27,717 nt of DNA, from the NCBI GenBank assembly GCA_045601045.1, contig JAZRZA010000001.1, positions 1-27,717 of the forward strand, in the 5' to 3' direction. Under the pieces are notes generated by a model. The model was not told the origin of the DNA. It saw only the letters and a program-made list of their open reading frames with translations, and made no database searches. The position numbers were made by a program, and so were the translations under genes. This DNA comes from UBA1181 sp045601045. GTDB taxonomy: Bacteria > Bacteroidota > Bacteroidia > Bacteroidales > Paludibacteraceae. This document shows positions 16,090-25,127 of the stretch, piece by piece (position 1 is the stretch's first letter; each line of letters begins with the position of its first letter).

Positions 16090-19000
16090 TTACGACTCCT
16101 GGGAAGGCGGATAACCAAACACCGCTCTATACTTTCTACTGAAATAGAGTGGATCATTGAAGCCGACGGAATAGGCCACTTCGGAAACGCTCCGTCCCTC
16201 TTTCAACATTTTCTGGGCACGGTGAAGCCTAAACTCCGTGATGATCTCCAAAGGAGTCTTATCCGTAATGGATTTCAACTTACGGGAGAGGGAGGATTTG
16301 CTCATCGCCAATTCATCCGCAATATCATCAATGGAGAATTCAGAATCCTGATAACGCTTCTCCACCACCTGCAACACGCCCCTCAACAGATCATTCGCCT
16401 CCTCATCGATGCGATCCTCCTCGAAATTGCGTGTCAACACCTGCTGTTGCTGTGTTCTACGCCACTGCAATATATTGTGCAATTTCATCAGCAACTCCTT
16501 GGCGGAGAATGGTTTGGTGACATAATCGATCGCGCCGCTCGACAAACCGCGCAACCTGTCGTCCTCGTCACTACGGGCGGAGAGGAATACCAATGGCACA
16601 TTCATGGTCGGTTGTTCGCCACGCAGACGTTTATACATCTCAATACCATCCACGACAGGCATCTCCACATCGGAGATGATGATATCAGGGCGGCTCTCCT
16701 TCACGACACGCAAGCCCTCCTCTCCATTGGATGCGGCCACCACATTCACATAAGGTTTCAGCATCTCACAGAGGTTGTTCAATATCAACGGATCGTCGTC
16801 AACCACCATCACCGTATTACCATCCAACAACTCCGCATTCACCTCAAAAGTCTCTGACGAGGCCTTTGCAGGAGCAGAGATCTCAGCCAACTCATCCGAC
16901 TTAGTCAACGTGATGACGATGGACGTTCCCTTTCCCTCTTCGCTCTCCAATTGAATTGCGCCACCGCTCTTGCGGACGAAATCCTTCGTCATCTGGAAAC
17001 CAAGGCCAGTACCTTTCTCATTGTTCGTACCCAAAGTGGATTCGTGCCGTCCGTCACCCATCAACTCCTCGACTTTCTCCTTCGACATTCCCACGCCACT
17101 ATCAGTAATGGACAATCGAACAACAGACAACTCCTCCGAAGCGTAAATACGGATAGAGCCACCCATCGGCGTAAATTTCACCGCATTCGACAAGACATTG
17201 CGGATAGCCGTTCCTATCATGCGCCCATCGGCAAAGACTTTATGTTTCACATCGGAAGTGTAATCCACGGTTATATTCTTCTCCGAGAGAACTCCATTCA
17301 TAAGATCCAGAACCTCCGTCATAATTTGGTGAAGACTCACGTGATCCATACGGCAAGCCACATCCGACTGTTTACCCCTCGCCCACTCCAAGAGTTTCAC
17401 CATCACCGACTGCAAATTAAACGCAGACAAATAGGTGTCATTCAACACTTTCCAAGTGTTCGGAGAGATCTCACGTCGCTTCACAACGCCCTCCAATGCG
17501 CCCACAATGGCGAACATCGGATTCTTCAAGTCATGTGCCACGACAGAGATCAAACGGTCCTTTTCCCGAAGCACATCCAAAAGCTCTTGGTTACGTTGTT
17601 CGATGAATTTTTGCTTCTGGCCCAATAATTGATTGCTCTCATCCAACTCCTTGGTGCGTTCAGCCACCATTTTCGACAAAAGCTCACGTTGTTTCACGAT
17701 GGAACGGAAACGGTAGTAGAGCACACCGGCAACAATCGCAATAAGTCCCAACACCATCAGGAGTGTACACCACCATGTCTTCCACCAAGGCGGCAAGACA
17801 CGTATGTTCAGCGTAATAATTTTCGGATCACCCACTCCGTCGCGACGCAACGCCTTCACTTCCAAGACGTAGTCTCCAAAAGGCAAGTGGGAGATCTTCA
17901 CCTCCCGTTTATCCCCCAAATCCACCCATCGGCGGTCCAAGCCATTGATTCGGTAAGAGGCATCCACAATATTCAGTCCAGAGAAATCCAATACATCAAA
18001 AGAGATGCTGATATTGGTTTCATCATAATTCAAGACCAACTCCTTTGTCCGAGAAAGAGGAGCAGGCAACAGGTCGCTGCTCGGCAAAACACGCTCTCCA
18101 AATAAATAGAGATCAGAGAAAGAGAGATAGCTAACACCCGACGACTCACGCTTCAAAGTAGGATCAAAGACCATAAATCCTTCGGTGCTTCCAAAATAGA
18201 AACGACCTTTGGAGTCTTGGAATGCGGCGCGGGATGTGAAATAGTTGCGGTTGCGGCAACGGTCGTCCAACAAGACTTGATGATAGGTTCCACTGTCATA
18301 ATCGAAATAGAGGATACCATTGGATCCGCTGGTCCAGAAGTGGCCATCCCTACCCAACAGGATCGAGGAGTAATGACCCGCTGGCAAGAAATCCAACGAT
18401 TTGAATGAGGAGCCATCCGCCTCGAAACGAATGACACCGCGGTTACTTACCACGAAGAGATTACCCGCCTCGTCACACGCCCCCTGGAACATCATCAACG
18501 GATTGTGGGACTGCGTGGCGTCTATATCCGGATAGGTCGCCTTCATCTTGCCATTCTCCCAACGCCAGACGGTACGGGAGGTGACAATCCAACGCACGCC
18601 TTGCTTCGTCTCCATAAGATGCTCCACCCATCGGTCTTCCGAGGATATGGTGGAATCGCCTATCAACCGAACATGGTTCCAAATATTTTTCTCCTTGGAA
18701 TAGCAATAGATACCATCACCCGCCAGTCCGACGCCCACTTCCCCATTCTGGAAACAGTGCAACACCTTACTGGTACTGTATGCGAAACCAATTCCATCGA
18801 AGGGGTACTGGGTAATCTTTCCCGTCTCCGTATCATAGGTGCAAGGGACACCTCCCCATGAGGCCACCCAAATCTTTCCATCGACGCCCTTCTGTAACGA
18901 CAAGACATTATTACTTGTCAGACCATCCTCCGTCTGGATATGTTTCAGCAATTTCAAATCGGGAGAGAGCAGATAACAGCCATGGCCATCCGCGCTGACC

Positions 19001-20091
19001 ACGATATTTCCTCGACTATCCTCCGCGAAAGAGGTTCCATCCACCAAAGGGAATCCGATATCGGACGAGTGCAAAGAACTGGACTCTTTCGACTCGCCAT
19101 AACGCCATAAACCTGAATTCTGGGTACCGATCCAAATATCTCCGTCACGATCCTCGAAGAGCGTATGCACCTTCTTCAACTCGTCCACATTGATATTAAT
19201 CGGCGCCTGCTTCTCAAAGCTCCATTTCCCGGAGCGGCATTCGCCACGCCAAAGTCCGCTTCCACTGGTTCCCAACCAAATCCTTCCCTTCGAATCCTTG
19301 AGAATGGCGGTGATGCACTTAAATGGGGTTTCGATCTGCTCCGCACGAAGAATCGTGCCGTCATCCCCTATGTGCACGACGCCCAAGGAGCCGATACTGG
19401 AAGATATCAATATGCGGTTGTGGTCCAAACGAACCATCGAGGAGACCATCTCATTGATTTCCGAGAGAAATGTGGGGCCACATCGCTTGAAATCCTTATC
19501 CCACACCCGGACGCCTGGGAAAGAACCAATCCAGATCCGTCCCCAATCATCTTCCAACAAACTGCAGGTAAAGATATCTTGGGTTGCTTGATAGGCAATA
19601 GGATTCTTGTCGAACAGACCACCCTCCTTATCGAACAGATAAAGTCCCGCATTGGTGGAGAGAATCGTTCTACCACCACTGACTGGATAGATTCCCGTCA
19701 CACATTTATAGTATGTGGTGTCGAAATCCTTGGGCGCCAAATTATGGAAGGAATCGGTCATTTCATCATAGGAGACCGCCATTCCGTTGTTGCTTCCAAA
19801 GCAAACCGTACCATCATCCAATGTGGCGGAACGGATGATGTCGTTGCGAAACAGTGAAGGATAATCCTCGAAAAAATAGTTCTTGAAATGGACACCATCG
19901 AACTTATTCAAACCATACTCGGTGGCCACCCATAGGAAGCCATTCTTGTCTTGAGAAATGGAATGGACATAGTTACAGCTCAGGCCATCCTTCACCGTAT
20001 AATGGTGGAACGAGGCCCACTCCATCGCCCTTAACGGAGAAAAAGCAAGCAGGAAAACAACTATATATCTTAAAACCCTAATAGAAAACAT
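16090..20091 (-). CDS. Second hybrid two-component system sensor/regulator (HTCS)
   Basis: A 1333-residue relative of the HTCS at 8723-12946. In order: signal peptide (1-22); periplasmic propeller repeats such as Gly-Phe-Leu-Trp-Val-Ala-Thr and Gly-Arg-Ile-Trp-Leu-Gly-Thr (about 25-650); Y_Y_Y-like domain (about 700-765); membrane helix (about 770-792); a short coiled linker; HisKA with His853 in Ala-His-Asp-Leu-Lys-Asn-Pro; HATPase_c (about 950-1070); receiver with Val-Asp-Asp-Asp and phospho-acceptor Asp1141; and an AraC-type HTH (about 1225-1333). I start it at the ATG at 20091 because this gives a clean signal peptide; a GTG 17 codons upstream (20142) is the alternative. The HDLKNP box differs from the HELRTP of the first HTCS, so they belong to different kinase subgroups. 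It is divergent from glyA. No SusC/SusD genes adjoin it and its ligand is unknown. Confidence 0.94.
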   Translation of the reverse strand: MFSIRVLRYIVVFLLAFSPLRAMEWASFHHYTVKDGLSCNYVHSISQDKNGFLWVATEYGLNKFDGVHFKNYFFEDYPSLFRNDIIRSATLDDGTVCFGSNNGMAVSYDEMTDSFHNLAPKDFDTTYYKCVTGIYPVSGGRTILSTNAGLYLFDKEGGLFDKNPIAYQATQDIFTCSLLEDDWGRIWIGSFPGVRVWDKDFKRCGPTFLSEINEMVSSMVRLDHNRILISSSIGSLGVVHIGDDGTILRAEQIETPFKCITAILKDSKGRIWLGTSGSGLWRGECRSGKWSFEKQAPININVDELKKVHTLFEDRDGDIWIGTQNSGLWRYGESKESSSLHSSDIGFPLVDGTSFAEDSRGNIVVSADGHGCYLLSPDLKLLKHIQTEDGLTSNNVLSLQKGVDGKIWVASWGGVPCTYDTETGKITQYPFDGIGFAYSTSKVLHCFQNGEVGVGLAGDGIYCYSKEKNIWNHVRLIGDSTISSEDRWVEHLMETKQGVRWIVTSRTVWRWENGKMKATYPDIDATQSHNPLMMFQGACDEAGNLFVVSNRGVIRFEADGSSFKSLDFLPAGHYSSILLGRDGHFWTSGSNGILYFDYDSGTYHQVLLDDRCRNRNYFTSRAAFQDSKGRFYFGSTEGFMVFDPTLKRESSGVSYLSFSDLYLFGERVLPSSDLLPAPLSRTKELVLNYDETNISISFDVLDFSGLNIVDASYRINGLDRRWVDLGDKREVKISHLPFGDYVLEVKALRRDGVGDPKIITLNIRVLPPWWKTWWCTLLMVLGLIAIVAGVLYYRFRSIVKQRELLSKMVAERTKELDESNQLLGQKQKFIEQRNQELLDVLREKDRLISVVAHDLKNPMFAIVGALEGVVKRREISPNTWKVLNDTYLSAFNLQSVMVKLLEWARGKQSDVACRMDHVSLHQIMTEVLDLMNGVLSEKNITVDYTSDVKHKVFADGRMIGTAIRNVLSNAVKFTPMGGSIRIYASEELSVVRLSITDSGVGMSKEKVEELMGDGRHESTLGTNNEKGTGLGFQMTKDFVRKSGGAIQLESEEGKGTSIVITLTKSDELAEISAPAKASSETFEVNAELLDGNTVMVVDDDPLILNNLCEMLKPYVNVVAASNGEEGLRVVKESRPDIIISDVEMPVVDGIEMYKRLRGEQPTMNVPLVFLSARSDEDDRLRGLSSGAIDYVTKPFSAKELLMKLHNILQWRRTQQQQVLTRNFEEDRIDEEANDLLRGVLQVVEKRYQDSEFSIDDIADELAMSKSSLSRKLKSITDKTPLEIITEFRLHRAQKMLKEGRSVSEVAYSVGFNDPLYFSRKYRAVFGYPPSQES

Positions 20092-20107
20092 CTTCAAATA
20101 TTTGCGA

Positions 20108-20115
20108 CAAATATA
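20108..20115 (-). promoter_or_regulatory. Possible -7 box of the second HTCS gene
   Basis: TATATTTG (minus strand 20115 to 20108) matches TAnnTTTG, but only 16 bases separate it from the chosen ATG, implying a very short leader. If it is used, the GTG at 20142 cannot be the start. Confidence 0.3.
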
Positions 20116-20213
20116 GCAATTTAATGGTAGAAGAAAAAGCACATCTCAAAGATAAACTATCATTTGTCGGAAAATTTAAGGAAACAGATGCCACCGCGTA
20201 AAGAAAAAAGAAG

Positions 20214-20257
20214 TAAATTTGCACTTGCGAAATTAACTCGAGGAATTAACAATTAAC
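20214..20257 (+). promoter_or_regulatory. glyA promoter and leader
   Basis: TAAATTTG at 20214-20221 matches the -7 consensus, 50 bases before the ATG. The leader carries AATTAAC three times (20231, 20244, 20251), an A/T-rich unstructured leader in keeping with strong translation without a Shine-Dalgarno site. Confidence 0.45.
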
Positions 20258-20271
20258 AACAAGATATACTT

Positions 20272-21552
20272 ATGGTAAGAGACACAGCAATTTTCGACAT
20301 TATCGAAAAAGAGCATCAGCGTCAGCTTAAAGGAATTGAGCTAATCGCTTCCGAGAACTTTGTCAGCGATCAAGTGATGCAGGCAATGGGAAGTTATTTA
20401 ACAAACAAGTATGCTGAGGGTTACATCGGTCACCGTCACTACGGTGGTTGCGAAGTAGTCGACATGAGCGAAGGTTTGGCAATCGAGCGTCTTTGCAAAC
20501 TTTACGGTGCCGAGTACGCTAACGTACAACCTCACTCAGGAGCTCAGGCTAACGGTGCTGTTCTTCTTGCAGTCCTCAACCCTGGCGACAAGTTCATGGG
20601 CTTGGATTTGGCTCATGGTGGTCACCTTTCACACGGTTCCTTGGTTAACACTTCCGGTTTGATCTACAAGCCAGTTCCTTACTACTTGAACAAGGAGACA
20701 GGTCGCGTTGACTACGACGAGATGGAGAAGATCGCGAAGGCAGAGCGTCCTAAGTTGATCATCGGTGGTGGTTCCGCATACTCACGCGAGTGGGATTACG
20801 CACGTATGCGTAAGATCGCTGACGAGGTTGGCGCGCTTTTGATGATCGACATGGCTCACCCTGCTGGTTTGATCGCCGCAGGCTTGCTCGACAACCCATT
20901 GAAATATGCTCACATCGTGACATCAACTACCCACAAGACGCTTCGTGGTCCTCGTGGTGGTATCATCTTGCTTGGCAAGGATTTCGACAACCCATGGGGT
21001 AAGGTAACCAAGAAGGGTGTTATCCGCAAGATGTCCTCTATCTTGAATTCAGCAGTCTTCCCAGGTATGCAAGGTGGTCCATTGGAGCACGTGATCGCTT
21101 CAAAGGCTGTCGCATTCGGCGAGGCGCTTCAACCAGAGTTCAAGACATACCAAACTCAGGTGAAGAAGAATGCCGCTGTTATGGCGCAAGCATTCGTTGA
21201 CAAGGGTTACGCAGTCGTTTCTGGCGGTACCGACAACCACTCTATGTTGATCGACCTCCGTCCTAAGTTCCCTGAGTTGACTGGTAAGATGGCAGAGACA
21301 GCCCTTGTTGCCGCTGACATCACCACCAACATGAACATGGTGCCATTCGACACTCGTTCAGCATTCCAAACTTCAGGTCTCCGTTTCGGTACACCAGCCA
21401 TCACGACTCGTGGTGCAAAGGAGGAGTTGATGGTTGAGATCGTCGAGATGATCGACACCGTTCTTTCTAACCCAGAGAGCGAGGCAAACATCAAGTCAGT
21501 TCGCGAGAAGGTTAACAGCATCATGAAGGATTATCCTTTGTTCGCTTGGTAA
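20272..21552 (+). CDS. glyA: Serine hydroxymethyltransferase
   Basis: A 426-residue cytosolic PLP enzyme that converts serine and tetrahydrofolate to glycine and methylene-tetrahydrofolate, the main source of one-carbon units. The PLP lysine is Lys222 in Thr-Thr-His-Lys-Thr-Leu-Arg-Gly-Pro-Arg. Asp193-Met-Ala-His196 holds the cofactor, and the N-terminal Ile-Ala-Ser-Glu-Asn-Phe block (25-30) and His-Arg-His-Tyr-Gly-Gly (54-59) are intact. Length is normal for bacteria. Codon choice is strongly biased to GGT, CGT, AAG, GAG and AAC, unlike the flanking HTCS and Fic genes, as expected for a highly expressed gene. It is monocistronic with its own promoter and terminator, and marks the last core gene before the accessory region. 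Confidence 0.98.
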   Translation: MVRDTAIFDIIEKEHQRQLKGIELIASENFVSDQVMQAMGSYLTNKYAEGYIGHRHYGGCEVVDMSEGLAIERLCKLYGAEYANVQPHSGAQANGAVLLAVLNPGDKFMGLDLAHGGHLSHGSLVNTSGLIYKPVPYYLNKETGRVDYDEMEKIAKAERPKLIIGGGSAYSREWDYARMRKIADEVGALLMIDMAHPAGLIAAGLLDNPLKYAHIVTSTTHKTLRGPRGGIILLGKDFDNPWGKVTKKGVIRKMSSILNSAVFPGMQGGPLEHVIASKAVAFGEALQPEFKTYQTQVKKNAAVMAQAFVDKGYAVVSGGTDNHSMLIDLRPKFPELTGKMAETALVAADITTNMNMVPFDTRSAFQTSGLRFGTPAITTRGAKEELMVEIVEMIDTVLSNPESEANIKSVREKVNSIMKDYPLFAW

Positions 21553-21575
21553 TTAGAATACAACGAATAGATAAG

Positions 21576-21613
21576 AAAGGCTGCTCAAATGATGATTGGG
21601 CAGCCTTTTCTGT
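21576..21613. terminator. Terminator between glyA and the Fic gene
   Basis: AAAGGCTGC (21576-21584) pairs with GCAGCCTTT (21600-21608) and is followed by a short T-rich stretch. On the minus strand the same stem is followed by TTTCTTATC, so it may serve both converging genes. Confidence 0.7.
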
Positions 21614-21633
21614 TGAGAAATATGTGATGGTGT

Positions 21634-22707
21634 TTATATAGACGGAGTGATGATTACACGCCACTCGCCAGTATCTTCATTTTTGGCAATGTATTTTTTT
21701 TCTCGCAAAAGCTTTAATTGTTTATTGACAGCCGATTTATTTATTCCAGTCACGTCCATCAACTCTTGAATGGAAACAAATGCATTGCGAAGAAACATCT
21801 GCAAAATCTTGCTTGTAGTTTCAGAACGGAAGTTGATGCGTTCACCATCAAACCACCACACATTCTCACCCCTTTCTGTCAAGAAGCGTATATTAAACTC
21901 TATTTCCTCCTTCATAAGGTTCTGGAAGTAGTTCAAGAAATCAGTTATGTCTTCAATTCTTGCATTTGCCCCATCTGACGGGACGCTTCCTACCTTCAAG
22001 TCTGTCTTGTGCAATGCTTCAAGATATTCTTGTTTCTTCCTGCTACGCACTACAATCATCGGGTATCCATGACGGAACAGTATAAAATTTACCATCAATC
22101 TCGCTATACGCCCGTTGCCATCTTCAAATGGATGTATTCTAATATAACGATAGTGGAACAATGCAGCCAATTCTACAGGCGAGAGTGTCCCTCGTTTTTC
22201 TTCTTCATTATACCAATTCACAAGGTCGGACATCAAGGCAGGAGTCTCCTCTGGCGACGCATACTCAAAACGGTCACCATAACGCGTAATGACAGAGTTC
22301 GGACGCGACTTATATTGACCAGCATGAATAACATAACTCGTAGTCATACCACCAGGCAAATTTCTGTATACAGTATAGTCTTCTCGTAGCAGCGTTTTGT
22401 GAAGAGTACGAATGAACGACTGGCTCAAAGGCATTTCCTTTAGGCGAGACTCCTCCTTCATCATTTTCAGGCCAACATCACTTGCCTTCATTTCTATCAC
22501 ATCATCTACCCTAGCCTCACCTACAATCTTTCCAAACAACAAGAGAATTTCCGTTTGTCCGTATGTCAAAGTATTGCCTTCTATATGATTGCTGTTATAG
22601 TTGAAGTCGATAGAAAAGCGTCTGCTGAGCATTTCGTGATCTCTGGCAGAGAGTGGTTGCATGGATTGCCACACAGCCAATACGTCCGATAAAGTTGAAT
22701 ACTTCAT
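21634..22707 (-). CDS. Fic family protein with C-terminal winged helix
   Basis: A 357-residue Fic/DOC-fold protein. These usually transfer AMP from ATP to a Ser/Thr/Tyr of a target protein. The active-site loop His192-Pro-Phe-Glu-Asp-Gly-Asn-Gly-Arg200 is a complete Fic motif. An N-terminal self-inhibitory helix motif (Ser39-Asn-His-Ile-Glu43-Gly) is present, placing it with the class whose inhibitory segment precedes the Fic core. The last roughly 65 residues look like a winged helix (Ile-Asn-Lys-Ser-Ala-Val-Asn-Lys-Gln recognition helix), so it may bind DNA or regulate itself. It follows the McrC-like gene on the same strand but is cut off from it by a hairpin terminator, and has its own -7 box. 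Target protein unknown; a role in the neighbouring defence genes is only inference. Confidence 0.92.
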   Translation of the reverse strand: MKYSTLSDVLAVWQSMQPLSARDHEMLSRRFSIDFNYNSNHIEGNTLTYGQTEILLLFGKIVGEARVDDVIEMKASDVGLKMMKEESRLKEMPLSQSFIRTLHKTLLREDYTVYRNLPGGMTTSYVIHAGQYKSRPNSVITRYGDRFEYASPEETPALMSDLVNWYNEEEKRGTLSPVELAALFHYRYIRIHPFEDGNGRIARLMVNFILFRHGYPMIVVRSRKKQEYLEALHKTDLKVGSVPSDGANARIEDITDFLNYFQNLMKEEIEFNIRFLTERGENVWWFDGERINFRSETTSKILQMFLRNAFVSIQELMDVTGINKSAVNKQLKLLREKKYIAKNEDTGEWRVIITPSI

Positions 22708-22731
22708 ATCTTATTTTGTTCCGTTTTTTTG

Positions 22732-22739
22732 CAAAGGTA
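22732..22739 (-). promoter_or_regulatory. Putative -7 box of the Fic gene
   Basis: Read on the minus strand, TACCTTTG (22739 to 22732) is an exact TAnnTTTG match 24 bases before the Fic ATG. TTTG at 22758-22755 is too close (15 bases) for a standard -33 box. Confidence 0.45.
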
Positions 22740-22772
22740 CACAAGTAATTCAAACAAACGCTATCTTTTACC

Positions 22773-22801
22773 TAAAAAGGTGGACCAAGACCACCTTTTT
22801 A
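22773..22801. terminator. Terminator of the McrBC-like operon
   Basis: A perfect 11-bp inverted repeat (22773-22783 with 22791-22801) around a 7-base loop, GC core GGTGG/CCACC flanked by A and T runs, so it can terminate in both directions. It lies 84 bases past the stop of the McrC-like gene. Confidence 0.8.
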
Positions 22802-22884
22802 CGGAACATCCACTATTTTATGCATATATTTCAGCTCAAACAGTACACTTCGTCCACCTTTTCAGCAACATCAGATTCGAGGAA

Positions 22885-25014
22885 TTACAATTCAGACAAA
22901 ACCGTATCGCTAAAAGTATAGGAAATCATCAAATCATGCGGTTTATACGAGTCAAAGGTTCTTATACGTTTGCCCAATTCAAAAGCCAAACGCAAATCGT
23001 CTCCCGCTTCCTCTCCCTTCGCTTCACTACTCGTGATAGTGCGAATTTTCTTAATTTCATAGACATCACGAATGCCTTTCTCTTTTATGTACGGAGCAAA
23101 TAGATGCAGATTGTCCAACGGAATTGTAGTTGGAAACTTAGGGCCTGTGTAATAGATGTTTGCCTCGCCTTTTTCAAACTTTTCAACATCTCGTTTCACG
23201 AGACCTACCAAGACCCTATCATGTACTGCAATCTCCGTTCCTTTTTGCGGTATGACTTCACGAACTATGGTAGAAGCCTGTTTACTCAACAATCCGTCAA
23301 TAAACTCGACCAAAAGATCTTTGCTTTCGCCATCATCAGGGCGTAAAGGAAACGCACCAATATTGACTTCTCCAATCGATTTATAATATTTAGATTGCTC
23401 TATTTTTGTCTTCTCTCCTGCGCCAGGGAAAAGGATATAGCCTCCAATAACCTCTTTTCGCAATCGATTGTCACTTTGTTTATAGTAGATAGCATCTCTA
23501 TAGCGATGCATCTGATTGATAGCATCATCTGGAGGGACATCTGTACCATATTCTTTACCTGCAATCCTATACTTCGCATCAAACAAATAAGTCATCTTCA
23601 TGCCACTGTCTATGTCGTTTTTCGTCAGCTGCAAAACAATGTCCGGTTTCTGCGGCACAGTAGGAGAAACTAAATTTTGAATAGACAATGAATCTTCTCC
23701 ATAATGAGTATCCTGATCGTTTTTCGGATTATAGATAAGCTCCGCTAACTGCACATTACCTTTTTCGAACAAGATGCGAGAATGTTCTCCCTTACCCAAT
23801 TCATAAACAAATGAACTACTCATCTCCATACGATTAGGGTGCGACATTTTCACTTCGTCACCCATCAACTTTTTCACAATACGTGAAACTTGGATGAAAC
23901 ACCATATTTCATAAAGCGTCGCAATATCCTTGGTTTCCATTCGATACATTCCCTCATTGAGAGAGAACGACTTACGCAACAATATGCTTGTTCTATAGAT
24001 TTTAGAATAATTGGTGTCGTTTTGCAATATTAGGGATTCTTGTCTCAGACCTTCGAACTTACCTACGGTGCGAAAGAAGGGATTTTTCATCAAATGGATC
24101 AGTTGCTTTCCCTGTTTTTCAAATTCATCTCGCTGGTTATCTGACAACTGATTGAATCGATTCACCCTCTGCAGTAGATCATCGAACTTCTTTGCAATAA
24201 AATGCAACGTATGTTTCAAGAAACGATTTTCGAACGTATTGTTGGAATTCTCCTGTTCTTGCACTACATACAAATGTCCAGACTCCCGCCTATGTTCGGC
24301 AAACTCTTGCTCTAACTGAGGCGTAAATCTTCGGATTTTGTCTGCTCGTTTATACTCCTGACGCGCCCGCAACCGATGGCGAGGACGTTCTATTATGTTT
24401 TTGCACGCACCAATAAATTGAGCTTGCACACTTTGAAAAACATTCCACCATATCAAATCAAAACTATCACCCGAACCTTCGCTGAAACTATGGCAAGTGC
24501 GTCGCAAATAATCAAGCGACAACATACGATATTCCTCCTCAATATCGGCAATGATTTTCTTCCAATGAGAGTGATAGTCTAACTTGGTGGAGAGCACTTC
24601 ATAGCCAAAGAAAAATTCTTTTTGCTCACCTTTTAACTCATACGAGAAGCGAATCTCGCTCAGTCCTACGTCATTGCCATAATTGAGGAAACCAGACAAC
24701 ACACCATGTCTAAACCTAAAATGGTCGTTGTCATCAGCCCGGGCAGACAGATACCGAACATTTTTTATTCCCTCTTCAAAATCCACCCACACCGAATAGT
24801 CCGCATTGTCAAAAAACATCGCCTTTGCGGATTGTCCTTGCGTAATTTCACCCACTCCATCCAACGACACTGACTCCACCCCATCGCTCCAGGTGTAGTG
24901 TGAGGTAAGATTCTCCTCTTGAATGTTTCCCTTTGCCTTGCCATAGATGGCATCGAACTTTCCACACTCAATGTAGAGTTTGAAATCAGTATGTTTGATG
25001 GTAAGTAAATCCAT
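22885..25014 (-). CDS. McrC-like nuclease subunit, DUF2357 domain protein
   Basis: A 709-residue protein predicted to be the nuclease partner of the McrB-like ATPase encoded just upstream. The N-terminal part is a beta-rich region of the DUF2357 type, the middle (about 200-420) is helical and charged, and the C-terminal half carries a PD-(D/E)XK nuclease core: Pro457-Asp458-Ile-Val-Leu, then Phe-Asp479-Ala-Lys481-Tyr-Arg, then Gln-Met-His-Arg-Tyr-Arg-Asp-Ala-Ile. This matches the McrC/LlaJI.R2 class, but it is about twice the length of E. coli McrC. It follows the ATPase gene by 113 bases that contain a long inverted repeat. The active-site residues are intact, so it may be an active endonuclease subunit. 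The exact subfamily is not certain. Confidence 0.85.
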   Translation of the reverse strand: MDLLTIKHTDFKLYIECGKFDAIYGKAKGNIQEENLTSHYTWSDGVESVSLDGVGEITQGQSAKAMFFDNADYSVWVDFEEGIKNVRYLSARADDNDHFRFRHGVLSGFLNYGNDVGLSEIRFSYELKGEQKEFFFGYEVLSTKLDYHSHWKKIIADIEEEYRMLSLDYLRRTCHSFSEGSGDSFDLIWWNVFQSVQAQFIGACKNIIERPRHRLRARQEYKRADKIRRFTPQLEQEFAEHRRESGHLYVVQEQENSNNTFENRFLKHTLHFIAKKFDDLLQRVNRFNQLSDNQRDEFEKQGKQLIHLMKNPFFRTVGKFEGLRQESLILQNDTNYSKIYRTSILLRKSFSLNEGMYRMETKDIATLYEIWCFIQVSRIVKKLMGDEVKMSHPNRMEMSSSFVYELGKGEHSRILFEKGNVQLAELIYNPKNDQDTHYGEDSLSIQNLVSPTVPQKPDIVLQLTKNDIDSGMKMTYLFDAKYRIAGKEYGTDVPPDDAINQMHRYRDAIYYKQSDNRLRKEVIGGYILFPGAGEKTKIEQSKYYKSIGEVNIGAFPLRPDDGESKDLLVEFIDGLLSKQASTIVREVIPQKGTEIAVHDRVLVGLVKRDVEKFEKGEANIYYTGPKFPTTIPLDNLHLFAPYIKEKGIRDVYEIKKIRTITSSEAKGEEAGDDLRLAFELGKRIRTFDSYKPHDLMISYTFSDTVLSEL

Positions 25015-25050
25015 AAGTTAACTATTCAAAAGCCATTATAACTTCATAAC

Positions 25051-25103
25051 AACACGATTCTATTACGCAAAACTGAAAAAAAAATCTCGTAATAGAATCA
25101 TGT
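25051..25103. repeat. Long inverted repeat between the McrB-like and McrC-like genes
   Basis: Twelve bases at 25056-25067 are perfectly complementary to 25088-25099. Pairing extends to about 16 bp (25052-25067 with 25088-25103) with one C/A mismatch that becomes a U-G pair in the minus-strand RNA. The 20-base loop contains nine consecutive T on the minus strand. It fills most of the 113-base gap in the operon. Confidence 0.85.
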
Positions 25104-25127
25104 AAACAATTTATTCTCAATTAATTA

